A DNA stretch of 54,654 bases from Burkholderiaceae bacterium (GTDB lineage Bacteria > Pseudomonadota > Gammaproteobacteria > Burkholderiales > Burkholderiaceae_B). Each line of letters starts with the position of its first letter. Within the stretch, counting starts at the first letter, position 1. Positions 36,347-44,642 of the stretch are shown one piece after another. The stretch lies in assembly GCA_017857895.1 (NCBI GenBank), contig JAFMCG010000002.1, positions 1 to 54,654 on the forward strand. The letters run 5' to 3'. The notes beneath the pieces are model-generated. The model did no database searches, was not told the origin of the DNA, and worked only from the letters and a program-made list of their open reading frames with translations. The translations under genes and the position numbers were made by a program.

Positions 36347-37522
36347 CTAGTCTTGGTTGCGGGTTGTTGGGGGCTTGGGCGATTGACTGACGTTAAACAG
36401 ATGGCCACCGCGTGTGCCTTTGGTGAACAAATAACCGCTGTTGTGTTGATTGGCTGCCATCACGTGTGCGACCCGCTCAACGACTTCAATGCCTAGATTA
36501 TTCAAGGCTTGGACTTTTCTGGGATTATTGGTCATCAAGCGAACACTCTTAACCCCGAGTAACTGAAGCATTTGTGCAGCGGGCAAGTAATCTCTCTCGT
36601 CTTCTTCAAACCCCAATGCGAGGTTGGCATCAACCGTGTCAAGCCCAGCATCTTGTAGTTGATAGGCACGCAGCTTGTTGATCAGACCAATGCCTCGGCC
36701 TTCTTGAGCGAGGTACAACAAAATGCCGCTACCAGCCTGCGCCATTTGAGCAATGGCGCCACGCAATTGAGGTCCACAGTCGCAGCGCAAAGAGCCCAAA
36801 AGGTCTCCCGTAAAGCACTCAGAGTGCATGCGAATCAGTACCGGCTGGGTTAAGTCTGGCTCGCCAACCACAATGGCCAAATGCTCCGTGCCCCCATCGG
36901 TTGGGCGAAAGGCTACGATCCGAGCCCGTTCAGCATCCTCAAGCGGCACTTTTGCCTCGCTCACCACTTGCAAGGAGCGCGCTTGTTGCTCAATGCCCTG
37001 CAAAATTTGGCTCGACTCAACCGACCAAGGACTGGCATTGGTTGCGTCTTTGATATCGGTGACAATGGCGGCCGGCAAGAGCTCAGCGTGCTTAATGAGC
37101 TTGATGCACATCGCGTCAACATCGTCGCATTCGCTCAATGACCACCTCGTCGACAGATCGGTTGGCAGCGTGGCGCGGTCTTTTGACCAAATGGGATCGG
37201 TGATGGCGCGCAGCTCGTCGATCGGTAGGCCATTTGGTGAGGACAGGCGATAGATCGTTTCGTGCTCTGGCGCATTGAACCCCAGACGTTTGGCACGCTG
37301 ACCTGTAATCAAAACGTAGGTCGATGACGCAGGTGCTGCTTGAAACTGCTCAAGAACTTCCGGATCAATGGTCTCGATGGCCGCAATCAATCGAGCATTG
37401 CGATCAGAAGTGATGGGCAATGCGCGGCCTCGTCGAAGTTCGCTGACCGACCTCTCCACTTGAATTAAGCATTCAGATGCGAGGCGTGGTTTCAAAGATG
37501 ACTGATTGATGGCGGTGTTCAT
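36347..37522 (-). CDS. ribA: GTP cyclohydrolase II with degenerate RibB-like N-terminal domain
   Basis: 391 residues. The C-terminal half (about 200-391) is a complete GTP cyclohydrolase II. The zinc cysteines C236, C247 and C249 lie in SECFTGDLLGSLRCDCG, the catalytic loop is QEGRGIGLINKLRAYQLQD, and RLMTNNPRKVQAL follows. The enzyme opens GTP to a diaminopyrimidine ribotide. Residues 20-185 align in order with RibB (SELRRGRALPI, AAIETIDPEVL, VLITGQRAKRLGF, LLPAAIVTDI) but lack the acidic DREnEGD metal site, so this half is probably inactive. ATG 37522 is used; a TTG at 37552 is also in frame, and neither has a good ribosome site. Divergent from a RibD-like reductase; likely first step of a pterin-like pathway. 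Confidence 0.88.
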   Translation of the reverse strand: MNTAINQSSLKPRLASECLIQVERSVSELRRGRALPITSDRNARLIAAIETIDPEVLEQFQAAPASSTYVLITGQRAKRLGFNAPEHETIYRLSSPNGLPIDELRAITDPIWSKDRATLPTDLSTRWSLSECDDVDAMCIKLIKHAELLPAAIVTDIKDATNASPWSVESSQILQGIEQQARSLQVVSEAKVPLEDAERARIVAFRPTDGGTEHLAIVVGEPDLTQPVLIRMHSECFTGDLLGSLRCDCGPQLRGAIAQMAQAGSGILLYLAQEGRGIGLINKLRAYQLQDAGLDTVDANLALGFEEDERDYLPAAQMLQLLGVKSVRLMTNNPRKVQALNNLGIEVVERVAHVMAANQHNSGYLFTKGTRGGHLFNVSQSPKPPTTRNQD

Positions 37523-37568
37523 CGAGGAGAGGCTATATGGCAATAGTGACAATGTGAGAGGCCATTAG

Positions 37569-37661
37569 GTGGCAAAGTAAATAAGACAAAGGATTGCCAC
37601 AAAGGTTTAATATTTATTCTGATCTTACAGTGAATTTCCACCGAATAGCGGGATTACCCGC
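37569..37661. promoter_or_regulatory. inverted repeats in the ribA/ribD-like divergent region
   Basis: GTGGCAA (37569-37575) and TTGCCAC (37594-37600) form an inverted repeat with an 18-base spacer. GCGGG (37648-37652) and CCCGC (37657-37661) form a tight hairpin. Both lie in the 145-175 bases between two divergent genes that probably act in one pathway, a natural place for a shared operator. No FMN riboswitch signature is present here. Confidence 0.3.
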
Positions 37662-37697
37662 AGTTGCAACACCTGCAAAATAGATTTTTTTTGAGGA

Positions 37698-38414
37698 ATG
37701 CACACTTTGTCAAATAATCGTGTTCATGAACGCGAATCTTGGGTGCCGAAAGCGCCCAAATCAAGCTCGACTGGTTCAATAGTGATCGCCCAGATCGGTC
37801 AGTCGCTTGACGGACAGGTCGCCACAGCCTCTGGTCAATCCAAATATATCAATGGCGCCGGGGGGCTTAGACACTTACACGCCCTGCGGGCTTGGGCTGA
37901 TGTGGTGGTGGTTGGCGTGGGCTCAGTGGTCGCTGATGACCCCAAGCTCACGGTTCGATTGGTCGATGGGACAAATCCCATGCGGGTTGTCCTTGACCCG
38001 AAAGGCCGAGTGCCGAGCCAATCCCAGTTACTGAACGACCAAGCCGCCAAGACTGTGGTCATGAGCGCTAGACAGGCGACGGACTTGCTATTACCGGCAC
38101 ACGTGACGGTGGTAACGCTAGCGCTCGATGACAACGGGAAAATGTCGCCTTTACTGGTGCTGCAATGGCTAGAACAAGCCGGTTGCAAGCGGGTATTGGT
38201 AGAGGGTGGGCCGGCCACCATTTCGGGTTTTATGGCAACCAACAGCGTCGATTATTTGCATTTTCTGAGTGCAGCGATGTTGTTGGGTGCGGGTACGCCA
38301 GGCGTGATAAGACCGCCGCTTAGTAACTTGGCCCAAGCCCAGCGATTTCGGATGCAGGCCTACCAACTTGATGAAGACTTACTCATCGAGTGCGACCTAA
38401 AAACCTCTGCTTAA
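37698..38414 (+). CDS. stand-alone RibD-type pyrimidine reductase (DHFR fold)
   Basis: A 238-residue protein corresponding to the reductase half of RibD only. It has AQIGQSLDGQVATASGQSKYING, HALRAWADVVVVGVGSVVADDPKLTVR and VLVEGGPATISGF, and there is no deaminase domain. Stand-alone reductases of this kind in archaea and fungi reduce the ribosyl side chain of the GTP-cyclohydrolase product before deamination. ATG 37698 has GAGGA directly against it; TTG 37707 would give a 9-base spacing and may be the true start. Its end overlaps the convergent glycosyltransferase by 4 bases. Confidence 0.85.
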   Translation: MHTLSNNRVHERESWVPKAPKSSSTGSIVIAQIGQSLDGQVATASGQSKYINGAGGLRHLHALRAWADVVVVGVGSVVADDPKLTVRLVDGTNPMRVVLDPKGRVPSQSQLLNDQAAKTVVMSARQATDLLLPAHVTVVTLALDDNGKMSPLLVLQWLEQAGCKRVLVEGGPATISGFMATNSVDYLHFLSAAMLLGAGTPGVIRPPLSNLAQAQRFRMQAYQLDEDLLIECDLKTSA

Positions 38415-39478
38415 ACCCTTGAGAGCACTTGCGAAAAGGCTTGCGCCGTGTCTGCCCAAGTGGGTAATTGCTGGCCGTGCCGTTGTGCGGCTAGTCTCAT
38501 GCGTTCGCGTTTGATGGGGTCTTTGAGTACTTGCATCAGGGCAGCGGCGAAAGCCTCGGGCTGTCCGGGCGCGACCAATAGACCAGTCTCGGTGGGAACG
38601 GTTTGTGTAACGGCACCACCCGTGGTGCCGATCACCGGCAGACCCCACGACAGTGCTTCGGCGTAAGCCATGCCGTAGCCTTCGTAATGAGACGCCAGTA
38701 CGAACACATCAGCACGGTGATATTGCTCAGCCAAAGCTTTGGGAGAAAGCGAGCCTGCCAGCATCACGCGCGAGGTCAAACCCAAGGCGTTGATTTGAGT
38801 CTTAATTGCTACGGTGGTTTGGGGCGAGCGGCTGGTATCGCCCACGATCGTGAGTGACCAAGCGTGGTTTGCCACAAAGTGCAAGGCTTCAAGTAAAACG
38901 TCAAAGCCTTTGCGTGGCACCAAAGCACCAACAGCCAGAAACTGAAGAGGGCTGTTTTTAGATGTGATGGATGGTGTTGATTGAACGCGCTGAGGTGGGC
39001 GATCAAGGCCAGGAATCACAACATGGATGTTTTGACGGGGGACCTTGTATTCGGTCACCAGCGTATCGGCAGTGGTGGGGCTTGTCACCACAACACATGA
39101 GGCATGATCCAGTGTTGGCTTCTCGCTCTCAAAAAGTGCCTTGGCTTGTTGAGCCGTTAAACCCGATTCTTTTGCCAAGGGGTGGTGCACCAAGGCGATG
39201 TAAGGGTGGCGCTTGGACAAAGCCTCAGCGCGCTCCCCAAAACCACCCAATGCCAAGCCGTCGATCAACAATAGTTGATCCGTGCCGACTGCCATCAGTT
39301 GATTGATGGCTTGGTCTAAGGTGTTTGGACTGGGCGTTGGAAATCCATCGCCCAGACTCAGTCGCTGCACGTCCCAGCCCAGGTCTTGTAGACCAAGCAT
39401 GACGTGTTTGTCGTAAAGATAGCCGCCAGTTAAGGTGTCAATGTCACCAGGGTAGGCAAACGTTATTTTTGTGGCCAC
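38411..39478 (-). CDS. GT4-family glycosyltransferase
   Basis: A 355-residue GT-B glycosyltransferase with a group 1 (GT4) C-terminal domain. It has LQFLAVGALVPRKGFDVLLEAL, VMLAGSLSPKALAEQYHRADVFV and the nucleotide-sugar EX7E motif in HYEGYGMAYAEALSWGLPVIG. The N-terminal AYPGDIDTLTGGYLYDKHV is a distinctive acceptor-side signature. There is no signal peptide, so it acts in the cytoplasm. Its start lies 16 bases inside the end of the PTPS-like gene, which indicates translational coupling. The acceptor is therefore probably a pterin-like molecule, which is inference. Confidence 0.85.
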   Translation of the reverse strand: MATKITFAYPGDIDTLTGGYLYDKHVMLGLQDLGWDVQRLSLGDGFPTPSPNTLDQAINQLMAVGTDQLLLIDGLALGGFGERAEALSKRHPYIALVHHPLAKESGLTAQQAKALFESEKPTLDHASCVVVTSPTTADTLVTEYKVPRQNIHVVIPGLDRPPQRVQSTPSITSKNSPLQFLAVGALVPRKGFDVLLEALHFVANHAWSLTIVGDTSRSPQTTVAIKTQINALGLTSRVMLAGSLSPKALAEQYHRADVFVLASHYEGYGMAYAEALSWGLPVIGTTGGAVTQTVPTETGLLVAPGQPEAFAAALMQVLKDPIKRERMRLAAQRHGQQLPTWADTAQAFSQVLSRV

Positions 39479-39873
39479 AGCTCAGCTTCATAGTAGGCGC
39501 GTGCCACGTGTGACTCGGAGATGGTGACGCGAATGGCATGTAATTCTTGCCCAGCTCGACCGAGCTCATTTTGTCGGGCGGCGGTGGCCAAGCCATCGAA
39601 CACGTATTTGGTTAAGAACTCGGTGGTCGTGTTGAGGTTTTTGAATGCTGGTACGTCGTCAAGGTTTTTATAGTTTAAGGGTTGCAAAAGTGCTTTTAAA
39701 ACGTCCATGGCGCGACCAATATCAATCACGATGCTATTGGCATCAAGCGACTTGGCAAAAAATGCCGCATCAACCACAAAGGTGGCGCCGTGCAGCGCTT
39801 GAGCAGGACCAAACACTTCACCTTTAAAAGAGTGCGCAATCATGATGTGGTCACGAACTTCGATAGCAAACAT
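39463..39873 (-). CDS. PTPS/QueD-fold protein with altered active site
   Basis: A 136-residue member of the 6-pyruvoyl/6-carboxy-tetrahydropterin synthase superfamily. The fold markers are IAHSF (H14), LHGATF (H28), VIDIGRAMDVLK, NTTTEFLTKYVFD and ISESHVARAYYE (E120). Against QueD, the third zinc position of HGH is Ala (A30), no catalytic Cys precedes LHG, and the Asp-His pair of LDHHYLND is replaced by LNYKNLDD. It is therefore unlikely to do standard QueD or PTPS chemistry. It starts 1 base after the dehydrogenase stop and overlaps the glycosyltransferase start. Confidence 0.82.
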   Translation of the reverse strand: MFAIEVRDHIMIAHSFKGEVFGPAQALHGATFVVDAAFFAKSLDANSIVIDIGRAMDVLKALLQPLNYKNLDDVPAFKNLNTTTEFLTKYVFDGLATAARQNELGRAGQELHAIRVTISESHVARAYYEAELWPQK

Positions 39874-39874
39874 A

Positions 39875-40951
39875 CTAGCTCCTTGTTGGATAGTCGATCA
39901 CCTGGCATAAGGCTGGGTGTGTGGGGTCGAGTAATTGACCCAAACATTCAGGCACGCGGTCGAAATCGACCGCCGGTGCCAATAAGTGGTCTAGGCGGTC
40001 GTCAAGCAAAAGATCAAGGGCTGCTTGTAAACGTCGCCGGTAATTCCAGCGTGGGCGATGGTCGGCCTCAATATGGCCGACTTGGCACGATAACAATCGC
40101 AGCTGTCGGCTGTGAAAAGCTTGCCCTAGGGGCACCTCGACTTGTCGCGTGCCAAACCAGCTCAGTTCTACCACCGTGGCCTCCTCCCCAGCGAGCCCAA
40201 GGGCGGTCGCGAGGCCTGCGGGATGACCGCTGGTGTGAAACACAACGTCGCAATTGTTGATGGCTGATGGGCTGTCGGTACCGCTATCGCTGAGGTCTTC
40301 GGGGTGAGCGTACTCAACGCCCAAGGTGTGGCAAAGTGTGGCGCGTCCTCGGTGCAGGTCAATGACGGTCACTTGTGCACCGGGTAATTGCCCACACAAA
40401 TAGGCCACCAACAGGCCCACAACGCCGCCACCGACCACAGCGATACGATCGGCTGGCCCGACTTTAGCGGTCCAAACGGCATTTAGGGCTGTTTCCATGT
40501 TGGCGGCCAGCACAGCTCGGTTGCCTGGTAAGGCGTCCGGTAGGCGGCAAAGGCTAGCTGCCGGGGCGAAAAACGCAGTTTGGTGAGGCCAAAGAGAAAA
40601 CACACGCTGACCCTCAAGCTCAGCGGGACCTTGCTCAACCAAACCCACGTGGCAATAACCATATTTGACGGGAAAGGGGAAGTGACCGCCCATGGCTGGC
40701 GCCCGCATCCGCGAATACTCACTTTCGGGTACTTGGCCGTGAAACACAAGAGATTCTGTGCCGCGACTCACGGCGCTGTGCAAGGCGCGAACCAAGCAGT
40801 CATCGTTTGGCTGTGCATGAAGGGTGTCAGCCCATATCTCGGCATGACTTGGGTTGACGTACCAAAGGGCACGCGCCGCCACTGAAGAAATTTTCACGTC
40901 AAAATGGCCTGTGATAAATGGAGATTTGTCGCCGGCATATGCCTGAGTCAC
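39875..40951 (-). CDS. MDR-superfamily dehydrogenase (BchC-like)
   Basis: A 358-residue medium-chain dehydrogenase/reductase. The N-terminal part shows SAVSRGTESLVFHG and KYGYCHVGLVEQG. The Rossmann nucleotide site is IAVVGGGVVGLLVAYL with TVIDLHRGRA. The usual catalytic-zinc Cys is not seen at SRGTE, as in BchC-type relatives, so the redox chemistry may be zinc-independent. First gene of the minus-strand operon dehydrogenase-PTPS-like-GT4. The ATG at 40951 lies 7 bases from the divergent opgH frame; GTG 40897 (VKISSVAARA) is an alternative start that would leave promoter room. Confidence 0.8.
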   Translation of the reverse strand: MTQAYAGDKSPFITGHFDVKISSVAARALWYVNPSHAEIWADTLHAQPNDDCLVRALHSAVSRGTESLVFHGQVPESEYSRMRAPAMGGHFPFPVKYGYCHVGLVEQGPAELEGQRVFSLWPHQTAFFAPAASLCRLPDALPGNRAVLAANMETALNAVWTAKVGPADRIAVVGGGVVGLLVAYLCGQLPGAQVTVIDLHRGRATLCHTLGVEYAHPEDLSDSGTDSPSAINNCDVVFHTSGHPAGLATALGLAGEEATVVELSWFGTRQVEVPLGQAFHSRQLRLLSCQVGHIEADHRPRWNYRRRLQAALDLLLDDRLDHLLAPAVDFDRVPECLGQLLDPTHPALCQVIDYPTRS

Positions 40952-40952
40952 T

Positions 40953-40958
40953 TATAAT
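40953..40958 (+). promoter_or_regulatory. TATAAT -10 box at the dehydrogenase/opgH divide
   Basis: A perfect TATAAT lies at 40953-40958 between the two divergent frames, one base before ATG 40959. No good -35 box is visible at 16-18 bases. If used, it starts transcription near 40965, after the first opgH ATG, which would favour the later opgH start at 41082. Confidence 0.35.
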
Positions 40959-42866
40959 ATGCCGACTTTCAAATTCAAGGGCCATCGTTCGGCGACATTA
41001 TTGAACGATATCCTGAACCCGCACCGGAACGCCGTTGCAAACCCCAATGCTTATTTTAACCCTGCTTATTATGGTGCAGCGATGATGGCGCGTAGACGTG
41101 TCTTGCTCGTTTTATTGGTCATGATTTGTTCTTTTGGCGTGCTTGGTTTGATGGCGCAAGCCTTGTCACCTAGCGGTTTCGGTTGGCTTGATGGTGTTAT
41201 TTTGTTTGCGGTCGTAACGACCATGCCGTGGTTGGCTGTGGGGTTTTGTAATGGCATGATTGGTTTGTGGCTCATGCTTTTTTATGCCAATCCCTTAGAA
41301 AAAGTCAGTCCGTCCATTTTTGCTGAGTCAGGACTCGAGAGCGTTGAGCACGCTGTTAATCCATCCAAAACAGCATTGTTGTTGTGCATCCGCAACGAGG
41401 CGCCTGCGCGCTTGGTGCGAAACATCAATCTCATGCTGGACAGCTTGCTGGTCAGTGAATCAATGCAACGATTCCAACTCTATGTGCTCAGTGATACAGC
41501 CGATGAGACTTGGATCGTCAAAGAGACCGAGGCGATTGCTATCGTGACCGAGCGTTGGCGTGAACAGATGGCAATCACCTACAGGCGTCGTGACGTGAAC
41601 ACGGGTTTTAAAGCGGGCAACATCAAAGACTTTTGTCAGCAGTGGGGCCGCGATCACGAACTGGCCGTGGTGCTTGATGCCGATAGCTTAATGAGTGCCC
41701 AAGCGCTAAACCGCTTGGTCGATACCATGGACCGTCGACCGGAAATCGGCATCTTGCAAGGCTTGGTTGTGGGCCTGCCATCGAGAAGCGCCTTTACCCG
41801 GTTCTTTCAGTTTGGCATGCGATTGGGCATGCGTTCATACACATTGGGCAGCGCTTGGTGGCAAGGTGATTGTGGTCCTTACTGGGGACACAATGCGGCC
41901 ATCAGACTCAAGCCCTTTATTGAGCACTGCCAATTACCCATCTTGAATGACCGCCGTGGTCAACCGGTTCACGTACTCAGTCATGATCAGCTCGAAGCAG
42001 TATTGATGCGTCGCTCAGGCAGTGAAGTCAGGGTGCTACCAATCGAGGACGAAAGTTTTGAAGAAAACCCGCTGAACTTGCTGGACTTCGTTCAGCGCGA
42101 CTTGCGCTGGTGTGCTGGCAACATGCAATACCTTCATTTTCTGACGTTACCCGGTTTAAAAACCACCAGCCGAGTGCAATTGATTTTGGCCATTCTGATG
42201 TTTCTGGCTGGGCCGGCTTGGTTACTGGGTACTGTTGCCATGGTGGCTTTGGTCAGCACCACACCGACCGTTTCGGCGGCGCTTGACCTAAGTTACCTGT
42301 GGGCTGCATTGGCGAGCTTATGGATCCTAATTCTTGCGCCAAAATTAGTGAGTGTTGTCGTGGTACTGCTACAAGTAGCCCAACGCAGGGCATTTGGTGG
42401 TGCGGGTCGGTTTGTTTTTGGGGTCTTGCTTGAAACATTCTTCTCGATTGTGATCAGCCCCGTATTGTGGTTTTCTCAAACGCTTGCTGTGTTGGGCTTA
42501 TTGTTGGGCAAGCGAGCCACTTGGGCGGCACAAAATCGTGATGATGCTTCGCTGGGTTGGTCAACGGCAACACAGGTCTTTGGTTTGCACACTGTATTTG
42601 GCCTGTTGTTAGCGTTGCCGTTGGTCTTCACCCATCCTCAAGCGCTGCCATTATTAGCGCTGTTCATGGGTGGGCTTTGGGTGGTTATTCCACTTTCGGT
42701 CTTGAGCGCAAAACTCTCAGTGGGCGAATTTTTATGCGAAAAGGGATGGCTTGCTGTGCCCGATGAGGTGCAGCCGTGCGTTTTTATTCAAAGCCTTCAG
42801 CACGCGCAAAACCCTTTGCAGCCTGTCGCGAGCATTGCTCGGGCTGGGTTCGAAAGCGGGCAGTAA
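40959..42866 (+). CDS. opgH: OpgH-type glucan glucosyltransferase (short form)
   Basis: Inner-membrane GT2 enzyme that polymerises glucose from UDP-glucose into osmoregulated periplasmic glucan. The 635-residue chain matches E. coli OpgH through the core: ALLLCIRNEAPARLVRNI, YRRRDVNTGFKAGNIKDFCQQWG, VVLDADSLMS, YWGHNAAIRLKPFIEHC, LSHDQLEAVLMRR and QRDLRWCAGN (QxxRW). It lacks roughly 200 residues of the terminal extensions of the 847-residue enzyme. Two membrane segments precede the catalytic domain (about 45-110) and several follow. Start uncertain: ATG 40959 or ATG 41082 (MMARRRVLL). No opgG is present; an NdvA-like exporter follows after 3 bases. Confidence 0.88.
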   Translation: MPTFKFKGHRSATLLNDILNPHRNAVANPNAYFNPAYYGAAMMARRRVLLVLLVMICSFGVLGLMAQALSPSGFGWLDGVILFAVVTTMPWLAVGFCNGMIGLWLMLFYANPLEKVSPSIFAESGLESVEHAVNPSKTALLLCIRNEAPARLVRNINLMLDSLLVSESMQRFQLYVLSDTADETWIVKETEAIAIVTERWREQMAITYRRRDVNTGFKAGNIKDFCQQWGRDHELAVVLDADSLMSAQALNRLVDTMDRRPEIGILQGLVVGLPSRSAFTRFFQFGMRLGMRSYTLGSAWWQGDCGPYWGHNAAIRLKPFIEHCQLPILNDRRGQPVHVLSHDQLEAVLMRRSGSEVRVLPIEDESFEENPLNLLDFVQRDLRWCAGNMQYLHFLTLPGLKTTSRVQLILAILMFLAGPAWLLGTVAMVALVSTTPTVSAALDLSYLWAALASLWILILAPKLVSVVVVLLQVAQRRAFGGAGRFVFGVLLETFFSIVISPVLWFSQTLAVLGLLLGKRATWAAQNRDDASLGWSTATQVFGLHTVFGLLLALPLVFTHPQALPLLALFMGGLWVVIPLSVLSAKLSVGEFLCEKGWLAVPDEVQPCVFIQSLQHAQNPLQPVASIARAGFESGQ

Positions 42867-42869
42867 ATC

Positions 42870-44642
42870 ATGCCTTGGCTACGCCTTTACGCTCGCGTCT
42901 TGGCTTTGCTCGGTGCACAAAAGCGCACCGGTTGGTGGTTGGCTTTGGCTAACCTTTTCCTAGTCTGTGCGGTGTTCGCCGAACCCATTTTGTTTGGGCG
43001 AGTGATTGATGTTTTGATTCGACAGACCAGTGATGCGACTATTCATTCAAATGTACTTTGGTCGGCACTCACACCGCTGTTGTCCGCGTGGGTGTTGGTT
43101 GGGCTGTTTGCCATCGTGAGCGGGGTACTGGTTGCTTTGTTTGCAGACCGTTTGGCGCACGCCCAGCGGCACGTGGTGTTGCGAGATTATTTTGAGCATG
43201 TATTGCAGTTGCCCACACACCACCGCGACTTAAAGCATTCCGGCCGCTTGATGAAGATCATGTTGCAAGGCACTGATGCCTTGTGGTCAATCTGGTTGAG
43301 TTTCTTTCGGGATCACTTGGCCGCCTTTTTGGCCATTGTGGTGTTGATACCAGTTGCCTTCTTTTTGAATTGGCAAATGGCTTGCCTATTACTGGCATTG
43401 TGTGTTTTGTTTGTGGCAATGACGACTTTTGTGTTGCGTCAAACGGATGTTCTGCAAAGAACGGTTGAACATCACCATTCAGCCTTGGCTGAGCATGTGG
43501 CCGATACCCTGGGTAATGTGGCATTGGTGCAAAGCTTTACTCGGGTGCAACAAGAGGTAGGCACGCTAAAGACGTTAAGTGAGCAAGTCTTAAGGGCCCA
43601 ATTTCCAGCACTGTCATGGTGGGCTGTCATCACCGTGCTGTCGCGCTCAGCAACCACACTTGCCGTCTTGGCGATGTTATTGCTGGGTCTTTGGTTGTTT
43701 ACGCACGGGCAGATTTCAATTGGTGAAATCGTCACCTTTATTGGCTTTGCCGGGCTCATCATTGGTCGTTTGGAGCAAGCGGTCGGGTTTGCCAATCGCT
43801 TGTCGCTCGAAGCCCCCAAGTTGCGTGAGTTTTTTGAAGTGATGGATGTCAATGCGCAAGTGCCTGAAGCACCGAACGCGCGTGAACCAGGTCGCTTGAG
43901 AGGGGCGATTACTTTCGATGCGGTAGGGTTTGGTTACGACGAGCGTCGCCAAGCGGTCGATGCAATGAGCTTTCAAGTCATGCCTGGGCAGACAGTGGCA
44001 TTGGTGGGGCCTTCGGGCGCGGGTAAGACAACAGCCCTAGCGTTGCTCTATCGACTCTTTGACCCACAACACGGCGCGATATTGATCGATGGTATCGACA
44101 TCCGGCAGTTCACGCTCTCAGGCCTGAGGCGCAATATTGGTGTGGTTTTTCAGGAGACATTGCTCTTTAACCGTTCTGTGGCAGAAAACTTGCGTGTGGG
44201 GAATCCGCAGGCCACTGAGGAGCAGTTGCGCCAAGCTGCCAGCCAAGCGTGTGCGCTTGAATTTATTGAGCAGTTGCCGCATGGTTTTGAGTCTTTGGCG
44301 GGCGAACGGGGCCGTTCCTTGTCGGGTGGTGAGCGCCAGCGACTGTCGATTGCGCGGGCGCTATTAAAAGATCCCCCTATTTTGATTCTTGACGAGGCGA
44401 CCAGCGCCCTCGATCCAAAGACCGAAGCCGCTGTGGTTCAAGCCTTTGAGCGTGTTCGCCAAGCACGAACGACGCTGGTGATTGCGCATCGTCTCTCGAC
44501 GATCAAACGGGCTGATGTGGTGTTGGTGGTGGTTGATGGCAAGATTGTGCAAGCGGGGTCATTTGACGAATTACACGCCAAAGAGGGTTACTTTTCTGAC
44601 ATGTTGAAATCACAATTTATTCTTGAGCCGAGGTCAGCATGA
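42870..44642 (+). CDS. NdvA/ChvA-type glucan ABC exporter
   Basis: A 590-residue half-transporter with an N-terminal six-helix membrane domain (about 1-310) and a C-terminal ATPase. The opening (YARVLALLGAQKRTGWWLAL, then FAEPILFGRVIDVL) and the middle (VTFIGFAGLIIGRLEQA) follow rhizobial NdvA/ChvA, which exports cyclic beta-1,2-glucan. The ATPase has Walker A GPSGAGKTT, Q-loop VVFQETLLFNRS, signature LSGGERQR and Walker B ILILDEATSALD. It is 3 bases after opgH, so its cargo is probably the OpgH product. The ndvA/chvA name fits by similarity only. Confidence 0.87.
   Translation: MPWLRLYARVLALLGAQKRTGWWLALANLFLVCAVFAEPILFGRVIDVLIRQTSDATIHSNVLWSALTPLLSAWVLVGLFAIVSGVLVALFADRLAHAQRHVVLRDYFEHVLQLPTHHRDLKHSGRLMKIMLQGTDALWSIWLSFFRDHLAAFLAIVVLIPVAFFLNWQMACLLLALCVLFVAMTTFVLRQTDVLQRTVEHHHSALAEHVADTLGNVALVQSFTRVQQEVGTLKTLSEQVLRAQFPALSWWAVITVLSRSATTLAVLAMLLLGLWLFTHGQISIGEIVTFIGFAGLIIGRLEQAVGFANRLSLEAPKLREFFEVMDVNAQVPEAPNAREPGRLRGAITFDAVGFGYDERRQAVDAMSFQVMPGQTVALVGPSGAGKTTALALLYRLFDPQHGAILIDGIDIRQFTLSGLRRNIGVVFQETLLFNRSVAENLRVGNPQATEEQLRQAASQACALEFIEQLPHGFESLAGERGRSLSGGERQRLSIARALLKDPPILILDEATSALDPKTEAAVVQAFERVRQARTTLVIAHRLSTIKRADVVLVVVDGKIVQAGSFDELHAKEGYFSDMLKSQFILEPRSA

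Noticed and set aside
37553-37697. FMN or pterin riboswitch between the ribA and RibD-like genes
   Set aside because: Only short inverted repeats are seen; no known aptamer consensus could be matched.
39875-40951. Threonine dehydrogenase or ordinary zinc alcohol dehydrogenase
   Set aside because: The catalytic-zinc Cys motif of those enzymes is not seen; the SRGTES segment points to the BchC-like branch instead.
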